From: Chamaecyparis obtusa
Taxonomy: Eukaryota; Streptophyta; Pinopsida; Cupressales; Cupressaceae
Assembly: GCA_027943335.1 (NCBI GenBank)
Contig: BSBK01000967.1
Span: 407,001-471,000, forward strand
Direction: 5' to 3'
DNA: 64,000 bases
This document shows positions 22,744-34,099 of this stretch, piece by piece (the stretch's first letter is position 1; every line of letters starts with the position of its first letter). The notes beneath the pieces are model-generated. The model was not told where the DNA came from. It saw only the letters and a list, made by a program, of their open reading frames with translations, and did not search any database. The position numbers and the translations under genes are program-made.

Positions 22744-25449
22744 TGTTGGTAAACACATTGTTCTTCTTTTTATACTCCTTTTATTTGCCCAATTTATATC
22801 AAAGAACAACTTTACTCAACAGTTGGGAAACTATTTATGAGAATATCTAGTTTCCCTCTGAATTGAGGTATAGCTCCCTATGTGAAAAGTATTCAATGAA
22901 TTTTGTTTCAATTCTAATCCCTACTACAAGTATGTTCTTAACCAGAGAACAGTAGAGGAAACCGAGTTCCACCCAGGCAAGTGAAATCTCAGGCAGGATT
23001 TAAATGCAAAGATGCTATGCTAATGATCTTCACAATCTTATGAATTTCCCAACACAACAATATGAAAAATGCAAACTATGAAATGCAATTAAAGAATGAT
23101 CATGCAAATTATGAAATGCAAATGAAGTAGCTGATGCAATTCCACAACCAGTTATAATTCTCTGATTATCCTACTGATTGGCTAAATTGAAAACAACAAA
23201 AAAAAACTCTGTTTATTTCCCAATCTTCAATTCAACACAATGAAACCAACATCAGATACAGATAATGAAAGTGGATGGTAAAATAATGGCACTAAACTTG
23301 ATTGACTCTGCAACTAGCTTCACACCAAAAATTTGCCAACCTTTGTATTTACTTTTACAACAGTATATATAGAGTTTACAATACACAACCTCCATCAGAA
23401 TGCCAAGTGTTTCAACTTCCAGAATTTGGAAAGACCAGGCACCAAGAAAGGACATCTTTAACAAAAGAATTTGGAAAGCCAATCATAGGTATAGGAATAG
23501 GAACAGACATCAGAATTATGACACTTCGTTTCAAGACTCTCATTGTCTACTTTATCATTATCCATCGAACCAAAATCCATCAGCTTTGGAGTTGAATCAT
23601 CATTCAAACTCTGACAATCCGATATCAACAGTCAGCTTGATCTGCAATAGACATTCAATCTTCTAAGATGTATTAGGAATATCTAGCATGGCCTGTGATC
23701 ATAACTCTATCTGCTATTAAAATACATCCATCTTCATATCCTGATATACTGCAATAAATAACTATTTTACTAAGGCAATTGTCTTTAGAGCAACTCAGAA
23801 TCCGCATGAGACAAAATCACTAAATCATAAATGCTCAGTGGTCTGTGCATATTCATCATTCTTCATAATATGCGGAATAAAATCATCCCTCAAACCAGCA
23901 TCTTCCATTAAAACTTAAATTATGCAGTTCATTTTAAAATTCAAATACTGATGAACACATTTCATGGCACTGAGCTATACTTCATTCGGCCTCACTATAT
24001 TTCCAACCGTCAATTTTATGTACGTGGGTTCCTCAACTTAGAGCACGTGCTTCATAAAACACTTAAATCCCACTGCATCGCATAAGATACTAACCAAGTG
24101 AGCAGGTCCACGTGGCTTCATCTCGCATGATCGCATAGCATGTTTTAAACTCTTGCGATCATGCGACCGCTTTGCCGCAAAGCATATTCCACAACATAGC
24201 GGTAAAGCGGTAACCGTCGATGAGGAATCTTGATTATTACGTCGGCAGAGATAACAACACTGCAAACATGGAACCACTTTACACGTGTCATCATCCCATT
24301 TTGTCTCAAAGAATCACCCGCACCATTTTGACAAAGCGGCGTCCATTGATTTAGTGTCACAAGCAAACTCTTTTTGGACCCACAGAGCCACATGTCTTCA
24401 TCTCGCATGATTGCATAGCATGTTTTAAACTCTTGCGATCATGTGACCGCTCAAAATGAACTAATATACTATTTAATAACTAAAACTTTACTTGCCCAAC
24501 TTACGTTGTCTCTTAACTATTTATCTTTAGTCGCGAAACCGCGCGGTCATCTTCCCTAACCGCCGAATGTACTTTATTCCTTCTCTGACCTAGCGACTGT
24601 GAGAAACTTACTGGGCTCACCATTGGAAGATGAACGGCCGTCGCTTCTTTGCATAGACCTCCAAGATCCCTTCAGAACATGCACCCACCATTGGATGAAG
24701 AATCTTCCCTTGCCTAGCCTATGTTGTCGCATGATCGCATGGCATTTTTTTAATTCATGCGATCATGCGACCGCTCTATCATTGGTGCCCATGGACTGCA
24801 CTGTTGGCATACGTGGGTCCCAGCAAAACACTCTTTATTAGTCTTTCCTGTCATTTCATTGGCTTCTTTCACCTGCCATGTTTCCTTTTTGCTTTGTTGC
24901 ATGATCGCAAGGCTGTTATTTTATTCATCCGATCATGCTACCAATCCATTTTCTGAACTCGCATGAAATCAAGACTTCATAGTTGCAAGTGATAGTTCAT
25001 TGAAAAAGATGCTTTGATCATCTTCAGTCAGTGACCATCTAAAATCATAGCTTGAGATATTCCAAATTACACATACTGCCCCATGAAATGAATCTCTGAA
25101 ATTTCAATTGCCAGACTTATGAGTGCATCAATCATGTGAGAAAAACTTCCATTAGATCCCTTGTATATGCCTAGTGAACATATCTTTACACTCAACTTTC
25201 TTCTGGAAAAGATCATCAATGAGAGCATGATATCCTTGCTAGGTTGGGAACTATCACCTACCCATTATGACAAGACTTTAAACCAACCCACCTGGCCTAG
25301 AGATGATAGGGCAAGAGAAAGGGAAACCCGACAAGGATAACCTACCTGTGAAAGACTTAGACCTAGACACAAATCAGACCAGACATGACTATGGCTTCAA
25401 AATATTTCACTTTTAACAACATAGTTATGGGGTGAAAAGTGAGGAAACA
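22744..25449 (-). repeat. 5' LTR of the gag-only element
   Basis: 2,706 bp. Carries the same TATA box (23364-23371) and hairpins at 24124-24165, 24403-24446, 24726-24771 and 24896-24941, with arm changes in hairpins 2 and 4. Confidence 0.9.
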
Positions 25450-25454
25450 CTTGT
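25450..25454. repeat. TSD of the gag-only element, right
   Basis: CTTGT, matching 17005-17009. Confidence 0.9.
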
Positions 25455-28400
25455 TAAATTGTCAAAGTCATATTTGGCCTTCTGAATTATTCAATTAGTC
25501 TAGCGAAAAATCTATTGTTTTGGATATTTGTTCATATGATAATGGTGTATGTCTAGAACGTTTGGTTTCTTTTCTTTTTTATTTATTTGTTCTTGCATCC
25601 ATTTTATTTTCTACTCCATGAAAAACATGAATGCATTTAAGGCCAATGAACTAAGGGTAGGGAGAGAAGGTTGATGTCCACTAGGGTGGATGGAAAATAT
25701 GATTATAGTTTGGTATGATGTATGAAAGTGGTGATAGAATGGGAAATAAGATTGGGGGAGTATATATTATGAATGTATTTAATACACGTGAGCCTAGGTG
25801 GAGGTAAGAAATGAGAGATGGATCTAGTAGAGAGGTAAATGGAGGGATTGGGAGTGGCACAAGTGAGAGGGGTAGTGGAGAGGGTAGCTGGTTTTATGGT
25901 ATATGAAATATGGGAATGGAGGTGTAATAAATCATGATGGATGTGAGCACCTTAAGAGGGTTAAAGTTAAGAAGAATTCCATACAAAGGGGTGAAGATGA
26001 AGAACAAAAAAACTATATATGGTGGGACATTGTTAGAGGTATTGATGACACTACAAGGATGGATAATTATAGTGGAGGGAGTAATGTTGAAAGACGAAAT
26101 TATGGTAGAAGAGGGAGAGTAAGTAGATACACAAAAAAAAATTGTAGATGAAGTAATCTTGTCAATTTTATGACTTACAGGACCTCAAACCAATGTGTCT
26201 AGAAAATTGATAAATATTTTATGAAGCATGTCTACAAATTGTGTTTTCCCTTTTACATTGAACTTATAGACCCCCTTTTTGCCACATGAATATCATGGTC
26301 ATAATCATCTAAATAGCTCTCAATATAATCATCATAATTTTTACATGTTTTTGTACTAACAAACCCAAATAAACCCAAACCTGGTGCAAGAGCACCTGGC
26401 CTCTGAGATGACTCATAAGGTGACATTTGCATTGTTAAATTGTTTGTAATGCTATGTTCATGATATGTAAGGTCCTAAGGACCACTTGGGTAAAAAACAA
26501 ATCACTTTGTAAGGCTTTAAGCGCTGTTTTGTTCAAATAGACCTAAAGGTCCTAGTAGAGTCAAAGATGGTCAAAACTATCCAATAGGACTAAAATTGGG
26601 TAGTATTAATGTTTTTGGTTTTTTATTACCTATTTAAAATTTTTTGTAGGGTTGGAATAGAGTTTTGAGGTCTAGTTGATCAAATTGTGCAAACTTGTCA
26701 AAGTTGCACAAAAGTTGCTATGACAACTTTACAACTTTTATGCAAAACTTGTAGTTCTTATTACCCAACACCCAAAGGTGGTTATAGGAGGTTGGGAAAG
26801 GTTTTTTAGAGGTACATATAAATTCTCTTTTGGTTGGGTATAGAACAAAGATTGCGGAGATTCGACTTTTGAAGAAATTGATAATGAAATTTGCTTATTT
26901 CTAGTAAATTGAGACATTATTATTTGTTTTTATTTTTAATTTTTAATTTTGCTTCTTTCTTGTGTTGAATGCATTGGTTGGATAAAAATATTTTCATGGA
27001 TGGAAAGGGTGAATTATCTTTGATTTTAAATTGGTTTTAGGTGCTTCCATAACAAATAAAGAAAGTTAGAGGAAATTTTGTCAAAATTATCTAAAACCCT
27101 CATATACAAAGGTACTGTCTGAGATTTACGAATTTCTCCTAAAATAACAATGGGAAAATTACTCAAATGGAGGGAAAGATAATTGAAAATGTCCTTTTCA
27201 ATGTCCAATTTGTTTGAGAGAAAAAATATTAAATTTCCAAAAGATGCGATGATGTCCTAGGTGTTAAAATGTTGATTTGAGAAGCAAAGTTGATGGTTAG
27301 GAGTGGGGACTATGTGAAAATAGATCAACCTTCATCATGTAAGATTTTGGATTGTGTGTGCAGGTCATATTAAACATGTATGGGTCATTGCTAAGGTTTG
27401 GAGAAGACTGTATGGGTGAGTTCCTTAAAACCCTCATGATTAGGCCTAAAATCAACGGTTTGATAGAATGGGCACTTGGTGAGTGTATGGGTGTCTGAAA
27501 GTTATGTTTTATTTCTACTTTGGACCTACATAATAGATTGGAATAAATATTTTGTGTTGTTTTTATGATCAGAGGAGAGTTCCTTTGTAAAGGTGACCTA
27601 ATAGGCCTAGTTGAGTAGTGAGGAAGATTGTGTTTGGGGAGGTTGGTCCAAAAGAGTAATATATGGTTTTGGAATATGTTGTAAAGCTTTGAAAAAGGGT
27701 ATTTGAATATTTTATTTGTTTGGGAAGTTGTTTATAAGGTCTGAGAGTTTGAGCCCAAAAATAGCGAGGGTAGGGCTAATTGGCCTAGAAGGGCTAGTTA
27801 ATTAGAATGGTGAGAGTTGTTAAATAATGGGTTTACTTGTGCAAATGGATGATCAAATTATGATTTTTTTATGATGTTAATATTTTTATATGCGTTGATA
27901 AGGTTGGAGGAAGTCCCTGGAGTTATTTTCATGGTTTGGTGCCATTGTGGACTTGTTGTAAGGAAGGGACATTGTGATTGTTTGGTTGATCAACCAAGAC
28001 AAGTGGTTATCAAATTATAATGCAATTTTTTTGATCCCCATCTACCTCTGCATCAAAACCCCATTTCAAAATTTTTCCATATTGGTGAACAGGTTCTTTG
28101 AACCCAAACCCAAACTGACAACTTAGCAATTTGGGATATGTTTCACTATTAAAAAATATCTAACTTTGGGATTTGGAAGGTCTTTTAGTGATATAATCAT
28201 TTATGGTGGTTTCAAGTTAGGAGGACATGTTTGTTGTTAGAAACTTGATTCCCTAGAACTGTCAATACCATGAAAATCACCATTTTGGACTATGGATGTG
28301 AATGCAAGTAGGTGGTTCTATGTCAATTTGAGAGGTTTAGGTACTAAATAAAGGTGGAATATTCAGTTTGAAGGAAAATGAAATCTTTTCCAAGTGTTGG

Positions 28401-29188
28401 TTCATTTTGGAGATCTTGTTTGAGGGGAGTCTCTTTGTAAAAGAGGCCTAATTGCCCCCTAAAACCATGATCAATCAAAAGATGACCAATTTGTTCCAAA
28501 GGACCCCATGCCATGTTTTACACATGTTAAAAAACTTCAAAAAAGGTATCTAAAAAGGGTATTTGTTTTGGTCTATGGTCAAAGGGTAGGACGTTATGGT
28601 AAAAAACCCTCTGAGTAGGGCTACAAGGCCTAGTTGTCACTTTGAAGCAAATGGCACTAAATGGTTTGATGGGTTTGTGTCAATGGTGGTTTTGAGTTGA
28701 TTAAAGTCTTTTGAGTTTGTAAACATAATAAATTCTATGTCCCAAGCCTTGATAAAGTCTATTTCCATATTTGGCTCAATTTGCCTAGTTGGTGTCTACA
28801 AAGCAAATGGTTATGTAGAACGTTGTGTTGGATTTATATGAATGGTTCCCTTTGGTTGTATGATGATCCTAATCTGTCCTTGGTCCTTTCATGTTGAGAG
28901 TATTCAAAATTAACTGGTTTCCAAAGCACTAAGATTGTGTTGTGTCTTTTTACACCTTGGTTACAAGTGAGGTGTCCCTCTAGTTGAACAAATGGTGGAT
29001 CTTGGTAGCCTTATCCATGCCCACTTTGTTTAATATGTCCTTGGTTTTGTTTTGATTATTGTTGTGGTTCTAGGACCTCAGAATCAAATGAATAATATGG
29101 AACTACATCAACCACAAGATTGTCCAACCAATTTCTTAACAAACAATGAACTATAAAGGAAACAAAGAATAGTATATTATGTTAGATA
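25455..29188. other. 3.7 kb without a recognisable gene
   Basis: Only short random frames. Around 27580, 27776, 28435 and 28610 a loosely repeated motif related to GGCCTAGTTG occurs near TTTGTAAAGG, which may mark a decayed dispersed repeat. No terminal repeats or protein domains were found. Confidence 0.4.
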
Positions 29189-29193
29189 GTCAT
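29189..29193. repeat. TSD of the copia element, left
   Basis: GTCAT, repeated at 33127-33131. Confidence 0.9.
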
Positions 29194-29580
29194 TGTAGGA
29201 TTTGAGCAATACAAATCCACAAAACCTGAAGATCACCTGCATACAAAAACTTGTTACAAGGAAGTAGAGACAAGAAGAGGGCAAGGGTTTGACTAAAAAA
29301 TATGAAGAGGAAAATGTCCTCAAATAATAAATAAATTAAATGTACAATAGATCATCCTTATAAAGGAGATCAAAAGCTTCAAAAGGAAAACCCTAGTGCG
29401 TGTAATAATTAGTTAAATTATTACAAGACTAATGCATGCAAGTTTATATTTAAAACAACTAGTGCATAAGTTTAAAACAACTCATGCATGTGTGTTTAAA
29501 TATAAACAACTAAAGCAAAAGAGTTGACATCTTAAGAAGGGAGTAAAGTTAATTAATAAAATTAATACTTTACTCTAACA
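29194..29580 (-). repeat. 3' LTR of the copia element
   Basis: 387 bp, starts TGTAGGATTTGAGC and ends CTCTAACA on the plus strand. Nearly identical to 32740-33126. A TATA-like TTTATAAGG, read leftward, lies at about 29357-29365. Confidence 0.9.
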
Positions 29581-29589
29581 CCCCCCCTT
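29581..29589 (-). promoter_or_regulatory. Polypurine tract of the copia element
   Basis: On the minus strand AAGGGGGGG directly precedes the 3' LTR, the plus-strand primer site for reverse transcription. Confidence 0.8.
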
Positions 29590-29797
29590 AAGATTAGCAA
29601 CAATGCAGCTACAAACAATGCAAGAAGAAAGCAAAGGAAACTATAGTGCAAAAAGACAAAAAAATGGGTCCCAGCAACATGGCCTGATGAGGTACCCAGC
29701 ACTACCAAATCTCTGTAAAATGAAGAAATAGAGAAAACCCAGTGGGAAAAAAACCCTACTCAAAAAAGAGATAGAAAAATGTAGAAGAAGAAATGGC

Positions 29798-31649
29798 TCA
29801 AGAGACTCTCTCAAAACCATAAGTACAACCAACCCCCCCATGAGAGAGGGATGAGACATTAAAGCCCCCCCAAAATGATGGAACCCCTATGGAAATGATC
29901 AAACCAATGCAACTCCAATGCGGAAAAAAAAAAGGCATAGAACAAGGAAACCCGTGGATGAGAGGTGAAACTAGAAGGCCTAACTGATGCTCAAAGGAGA
30001 AAACATGAGGATCCTGAAAGGGAATCCCCAATGTAGGTGGTGTGACAAGTGTGTTGACACTGTCATGACAGAGGAGATGAATGTCCTCTGTAGAATCCTC
30101 AACAAGTACACCTGGTGGCTCGATGAATGGAGCTGGAGGGTTAGACAGTGCTAAAGAAGAATCTTGTTGCAGAGAAAAGACCTCAACAGGATGTGGTGTG
30201 GTAGTCATAGCAGTGATCTCAGGAACAATACAAAAGTTCAAGTGACCTGACTGCACCACATGAGGCTCTCGTGAAAGAGGAGAGTTGTGCTCTGACAATG
30301 GAGATGGTGGACCAAAGTGTGAGAAGGTGTAGAGATAGGTGGAATGATCAACTGTCCCTATAGCAACAATGCCTCCTATCGCACTATCTCGAATGAACAC
30401 TGAATTTGCAGTGAACTCAACTATCTTCCCTAATCCACTGTGTGTAATTTGATAAATTGAGAGAAGGTTTACAAACAGAGATGGAACATACAATACATCA
30501 TTGAATGTGCCATCCTGAATGCCTACTAAACCTTTCCCACAGACTGTCAGGATAGTTTTATTCCCCATGAGAATATGAGGAATGGGAGAAGTCTCAATAG
30601 TAGAGAAGACCCCTTGAGAAGATGCCATATGGTGAGAAGCACCTGAATCCAGTATCTAAGGGACCTATGAAGGGGGTGCAATGGATGCCTGTAATGCATG
30701 ACCATGTCCAAAATCCTATCCAGATGTCAAAGATGTGGAAGAAGACTGGAAAGAAGACCCCTGTGAGGTAGAAGAGGATGGAGAGGAAACAATGCTCTTC
30801 AGAAGAAGAGCTTGCAAATCTACAATCTGTTACTCATAGCCATCAAATCTCTTCTAAAAACAATATGACTCATCATGAGATCCCTTCTGACAATAGGAAC
30901 ATGTAGGTCTCTCAGTCTTCGGTTTCTCCTTCTTAGAAGAAGATGGTGGGCCAGTAGAGTGCTGAGAAGAGGAATTTGTTATCTGCTTCAGCCTCTACTT
31001 CTACTTTTCTTTGGATGGTTGGGAAACCAATGCTTGGTTCTTTGATCATGTTAGATAGTCCAACTGAGTAATCTTGGCCTAATCTCTAGTCAAATGATCA
31101 CAGAGCACCTCAAAAGTGGGCATGGTGAATGTAGGTCCCAAAGCGTCCATGGTAGAATGAAAGGTAGAAGAGAATATCTGAAAGTTTCCTCGAAGCTTAG
31201 ACAGAATCAGATAAATGCATTTCTTTATCAGTATTTCTCTTTCCACATCCATGTAACAAAGATCTCTTATGTTTGAACTTCATCAGAAAGTCCTCAATAG
31301 AGGGAAAAGAATCAGGTACAAGAGAGGTAAGCTCTGCCTCAATCTGAAGTGTTCTGAACTCATTGATGGTTCCAAATAATGTCTCAAATTTAGCCTAAAT
31401 CTGTAGAGGGGGAGTGCACCCATTAAGATGAAACTGCAAGCTGTCTGATACTTGTAAAGCAATCAACCCCATAGCCTCATCCATCTTGTTTTGATGCTAC
31501 ATAATATCAAAGGGCCTTTGTAATAATGGCTACACTGCATCTAGACAAGACCAGAGCCCTTTTGAATGGAGAAGCCGTGTTATTAGGGTTTTCCATGTGT
31601 GATAATTATGTGGGGTCAGAAGTTCTAGACAAGAAGAGGTCTCGGCCAT
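29798..31649 (-). pseudogene. Copia gag and protease, decayed
   Basis: ATG at 31649 begins M-A-E-T-S-S and soon N-Y-H-T-W-K and K-G-L-W, as in copia gag. F-E-T-L-F and a long helical region follow. A CX2CX4HX4C zinc knuckle (C-S-Y-C ... H-D-E-S-Y-C) lies at about 30890-30905. The retropepsin motif L-D-S-G-A-S-H-H-M sits at about 30625-30650, and the frame is then open for 276 codons (30628 to 29798). After V-P-S-L-F-V-N-L-L-S-I the usual GAG-pre-integrase and integrase are missing and a Pro/Ser/His-rich tail of unknown origin follows. Gag has several in-frame stops, mostly TAG where CAG is expected, plus frameshifts. In life gag would form particles and the protease would cut the polyprotein; this copy cannot make intact gag. 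Confidence 0.8.
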
Positions 31650-31954
31650 ATTTTTTAGAAGAGGTTTTTGTTTTGATAAATATCTAGTTTAACTGATAGA
31701 AACAAGAAAATAACACCCCCCCACAATTCAAATATCGAACCCCTAAGCCTAGAATGATATGCTTTATCAAGAGAAGAGCAAAACAACTTTAGATTTGAAT
31801 TTTGTGTACCTTGAAAAAATTCTTATGAAAATAGGTAGAAATATGGATGGTGCTCAAGAAGAGCTTTCTGGTGATTCTTCTAAATCAAAAAATGGAGCTA
31901 ATTTGAGCAAATTAGCCCCCCCAGAATGCAAGAAAGAGAATCTGACTTTGGCAG

Positions 31955-32165
31955 AAAAAAATACAAGCTAGATGAGAAAAAAACACCAGATTGACCACCA
32001 TGAAAGTGTTGGGATTGGAACCAGCTTTCTGACGATATCTCATTTGTCTGATTTCACAGAAAAAAAATATAAGCTAGATGACAAAAAAAACCAGATTGAC
32101 CACCATGAAAGTGTTGGGATTGGAACTAGCTTTCTGACGATATCTCATTTGTCTGATTTCGACAC
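31955..32165. repeat. 106-bp tandem duplication in the copia leader
   Basis: Two near-identical units, starting with AGCTAGATGA at 31966 and 32072, include CCAGATTGACCACCATGAAA and CTGACGATATCTCATTTGTC. They lie between the primer-binding site and gag. Confidence 0.85.
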
Positions 32166-32727
32166 CGTATGCTCAAGTTATGAGCAAAATACCAACTGGT
32201 GCACTATAGAGCCCAAAAATGGTGTAAATGAGGATGATGCATGTTGACATCATCAAATGACAGGCTTAAATTTGACGGCCAAATGGCTGTCATCACCCAA
32301 AAAGATTTTTTTTTTCAAAATCACATGCATGCCTTAGGATCCGTGCCAAGACTTTCAGTTTTTGCCTCGATTTGTGTGCCAATTTTTTTTGACTTGATTT
32401 GTGTGCGAGATAGTAAAATTTTGTCTCATTTTACATGCCAATCTATACATATTTTTGCCTCAGGAAGTGTGCAGATCCGTACAATTTCTACCTCATGAAG
32501 CATGTCAAACTTATGGTATCCAAAAAAAACCCCAAAATGCAAAGCTGTCCAAATTGGATGTGCCTTATATCGAAATAGGGGTTTTTGGGTGCTACGAGCT
32601 CAACAATGAGGTCCATTTGAGCTCAAAGTGCACCAAAATTTAGAGAGCCCCTAATTTCAATTAAAAAAAACAAAAAAAAAGGCCCTAATCTGAATCCTTC
32701 AAACGTGAACAAGCTGTAGCAGATTAG

Positions 32728-32739
32728 GCTCTGATACCA
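32728..32739 (-). promoter_or_regulatory. Primer-binding site of the copia element
   Basis: TGGTATCAGAGC on the minus strand, adjoining the 5' LTR, complementary to the 3' end of plant initiator-methionine tRNA, the standard copia primer. Confidence 0.92.
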
Positions 32740-33126
32740 TGTAGGATTTGAGCAATACAAATCTACATAACCCAAAGATCACCTGCATACAAAAACTTGT
32801 TACAAGGAAGTAGAGACAAGAAGAGGGCAAGGGTTTGACTCAAAAATATGAAGAAGAAAATATCCTCAAATAATGAATAAATTAAATGTACAATGGATCA
32901 TCCTTATAAATGAGATCAAACGCCTTGAAAGGCAAACCCTAGTGCATGTAATAATTAGTTAAATTATTACAAGACTAATGCATGCAAGTTTATATTTAAA
33001 ATAACTAGTGTATGAGTTTAAAACAACTCGTGCATGTGTGTTTAAATATAAACAACTAAAGAAAAAGAGTTAACATCTTAAGAAGGGAGTAAAGTTAATT
33101 AATAAAATTAATACTTTACTCTAACA
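32740..33126 (-). repeat. 5' LTR of the copia element
   Basis: 387 bp, pair of 29194-29580. Confidence 0.9.
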
Positions 33127-33131
33127 GTCAT
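33127..33131. repeat. TSD of the copia element, right
   Basis: GTCAT, matching 29189-29193. Confidence 0.9.
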
Positions 33132-34099
33132 ATATTCATGTACATCAAGAATCACCCTCTGCATAAACCATTTGAGTTAAAAGTAGTGGTACTAAATATG
33201 TATGACATGAAACATGCATATTGTCATAAAGTATAAATCATACAGTAACAATATACATTAATATGTGCAAGCATAAATATAAGGCATGTGAGAAATCTAT
33301 AAAGCGTAAGCCATCCACATAAATATGAAGTAGTATACATCAAAACACATAAGAGATGAATTGCATACTTAAAACACAAACTACAAATATTTGTCCTGGC
33401 ATGAAGCCAAATGTGTATGCTCAATAATGTCATACATGTAATATATATCCAATACAGTTTAATTGGCTTCTTGAAATCCAAATGGATGTAGAACTAGTCG
33501 TATATACAATATAAAAAAAATGTGTCCAATAATTCCATATAGGCATACAATATATATCCCTAATCTAGACCTTTCCCATGAGGGGAAGAAAACAAATCCC
33601 AAAATGCCTTTGAACATCATGTGGATGGAGATGCACTAGTGGATGTTCTAGAGTCTTCCAAATGTGCTCACTCATCCTCTTTTCTAGACTATTGTACATA
33701 GATCCAACTGATAAAATCAAAATTATAAACATCAATAACTAATAAACATCGAAATTGAATTATACAATGACATCCAATAATATATTCGCTTACCACTATC
33801 AAATAGTCACTATTCTTATCCATGGAAGGGGCACACTATTGATCTAGAGTAACAAGTCCCTACAACAACAATCAAAGTAATAATTAAAATACATATATGA
33901 ATATCATTAAAAATTTCAATACACACCATTAAAACAACAATTAAAATTAAGTAATCTCTTTCATACCCTGGTCAATGCTTTGGAATTCACTATAGTTGTA
34001 GAAACCCCATGATCCAAAGAGTCACGAATAATAGGGGGAGTATGTGATGTCAAAAACTAAAAATAAAACAACAAGAGTAAATTATGTAGTTATCAAGAA
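33132..34099. other. AT-rich gap
   Basis: No gene, domain or clear repeat seen. Confidence 0.4.

Larger units (their letters stand above)
17010..25449 (-). mobile_element. Complete non-autonomous gag-only LTR retrotransposon
   Basis: An 8,440-bp element is bounded by two LTRs of identical length (2,706 bp each), TG/CA ends (TGTTGGTA ... AACA on the plus strand) and the 5-bp duplication CTTGT. It points left: the primer-binding site is beside the right LTR and gag is on the minus strand. The 3,028-bp interior holds one long gag-like frame and no protease, reverse transcriptase, RNase H or integrase, so it depends on enzymes supplied in trans. This layout matches the class described as terminal-repeat retrotransposons with a GAG domain (TR-GAG). 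In the first 220 or so aligned LTR bases I count about 7 differences (about 3%), so the insertion is not recent. The polypurine tract beside the left LTR (19716 onward) is poor. Confidence 0.9.
29194..33126 (-). mobile_element. Non-autonomous Ty1/copia element, gag-protease only
   Basis: A 3,933-bp element on the minus strand has two 387-bp LTRs, TSD GTCAT, a perfect initiator-methionine-tRNA-type primer-binding site beside the right LTR and a G-run polypurine tract beside the left LTR. The 3,159-bp interior carries copia gag, a zinc knuckle and an aspartic protease motif, then an uncharacterised tail. Integrase, reverse transcriptase and RNase H are absent, so it is a deletion derivative. 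LTRs differ at scattered positions (a few percent by eye). Confidence 0.9.

Noticed and set aside
25903..26151. Small plus-strand frames with Asn/Gly/Arg-rich sequence
   Set aside because: No homology recognised, no promoter context, and overlapping frames of equal quality.
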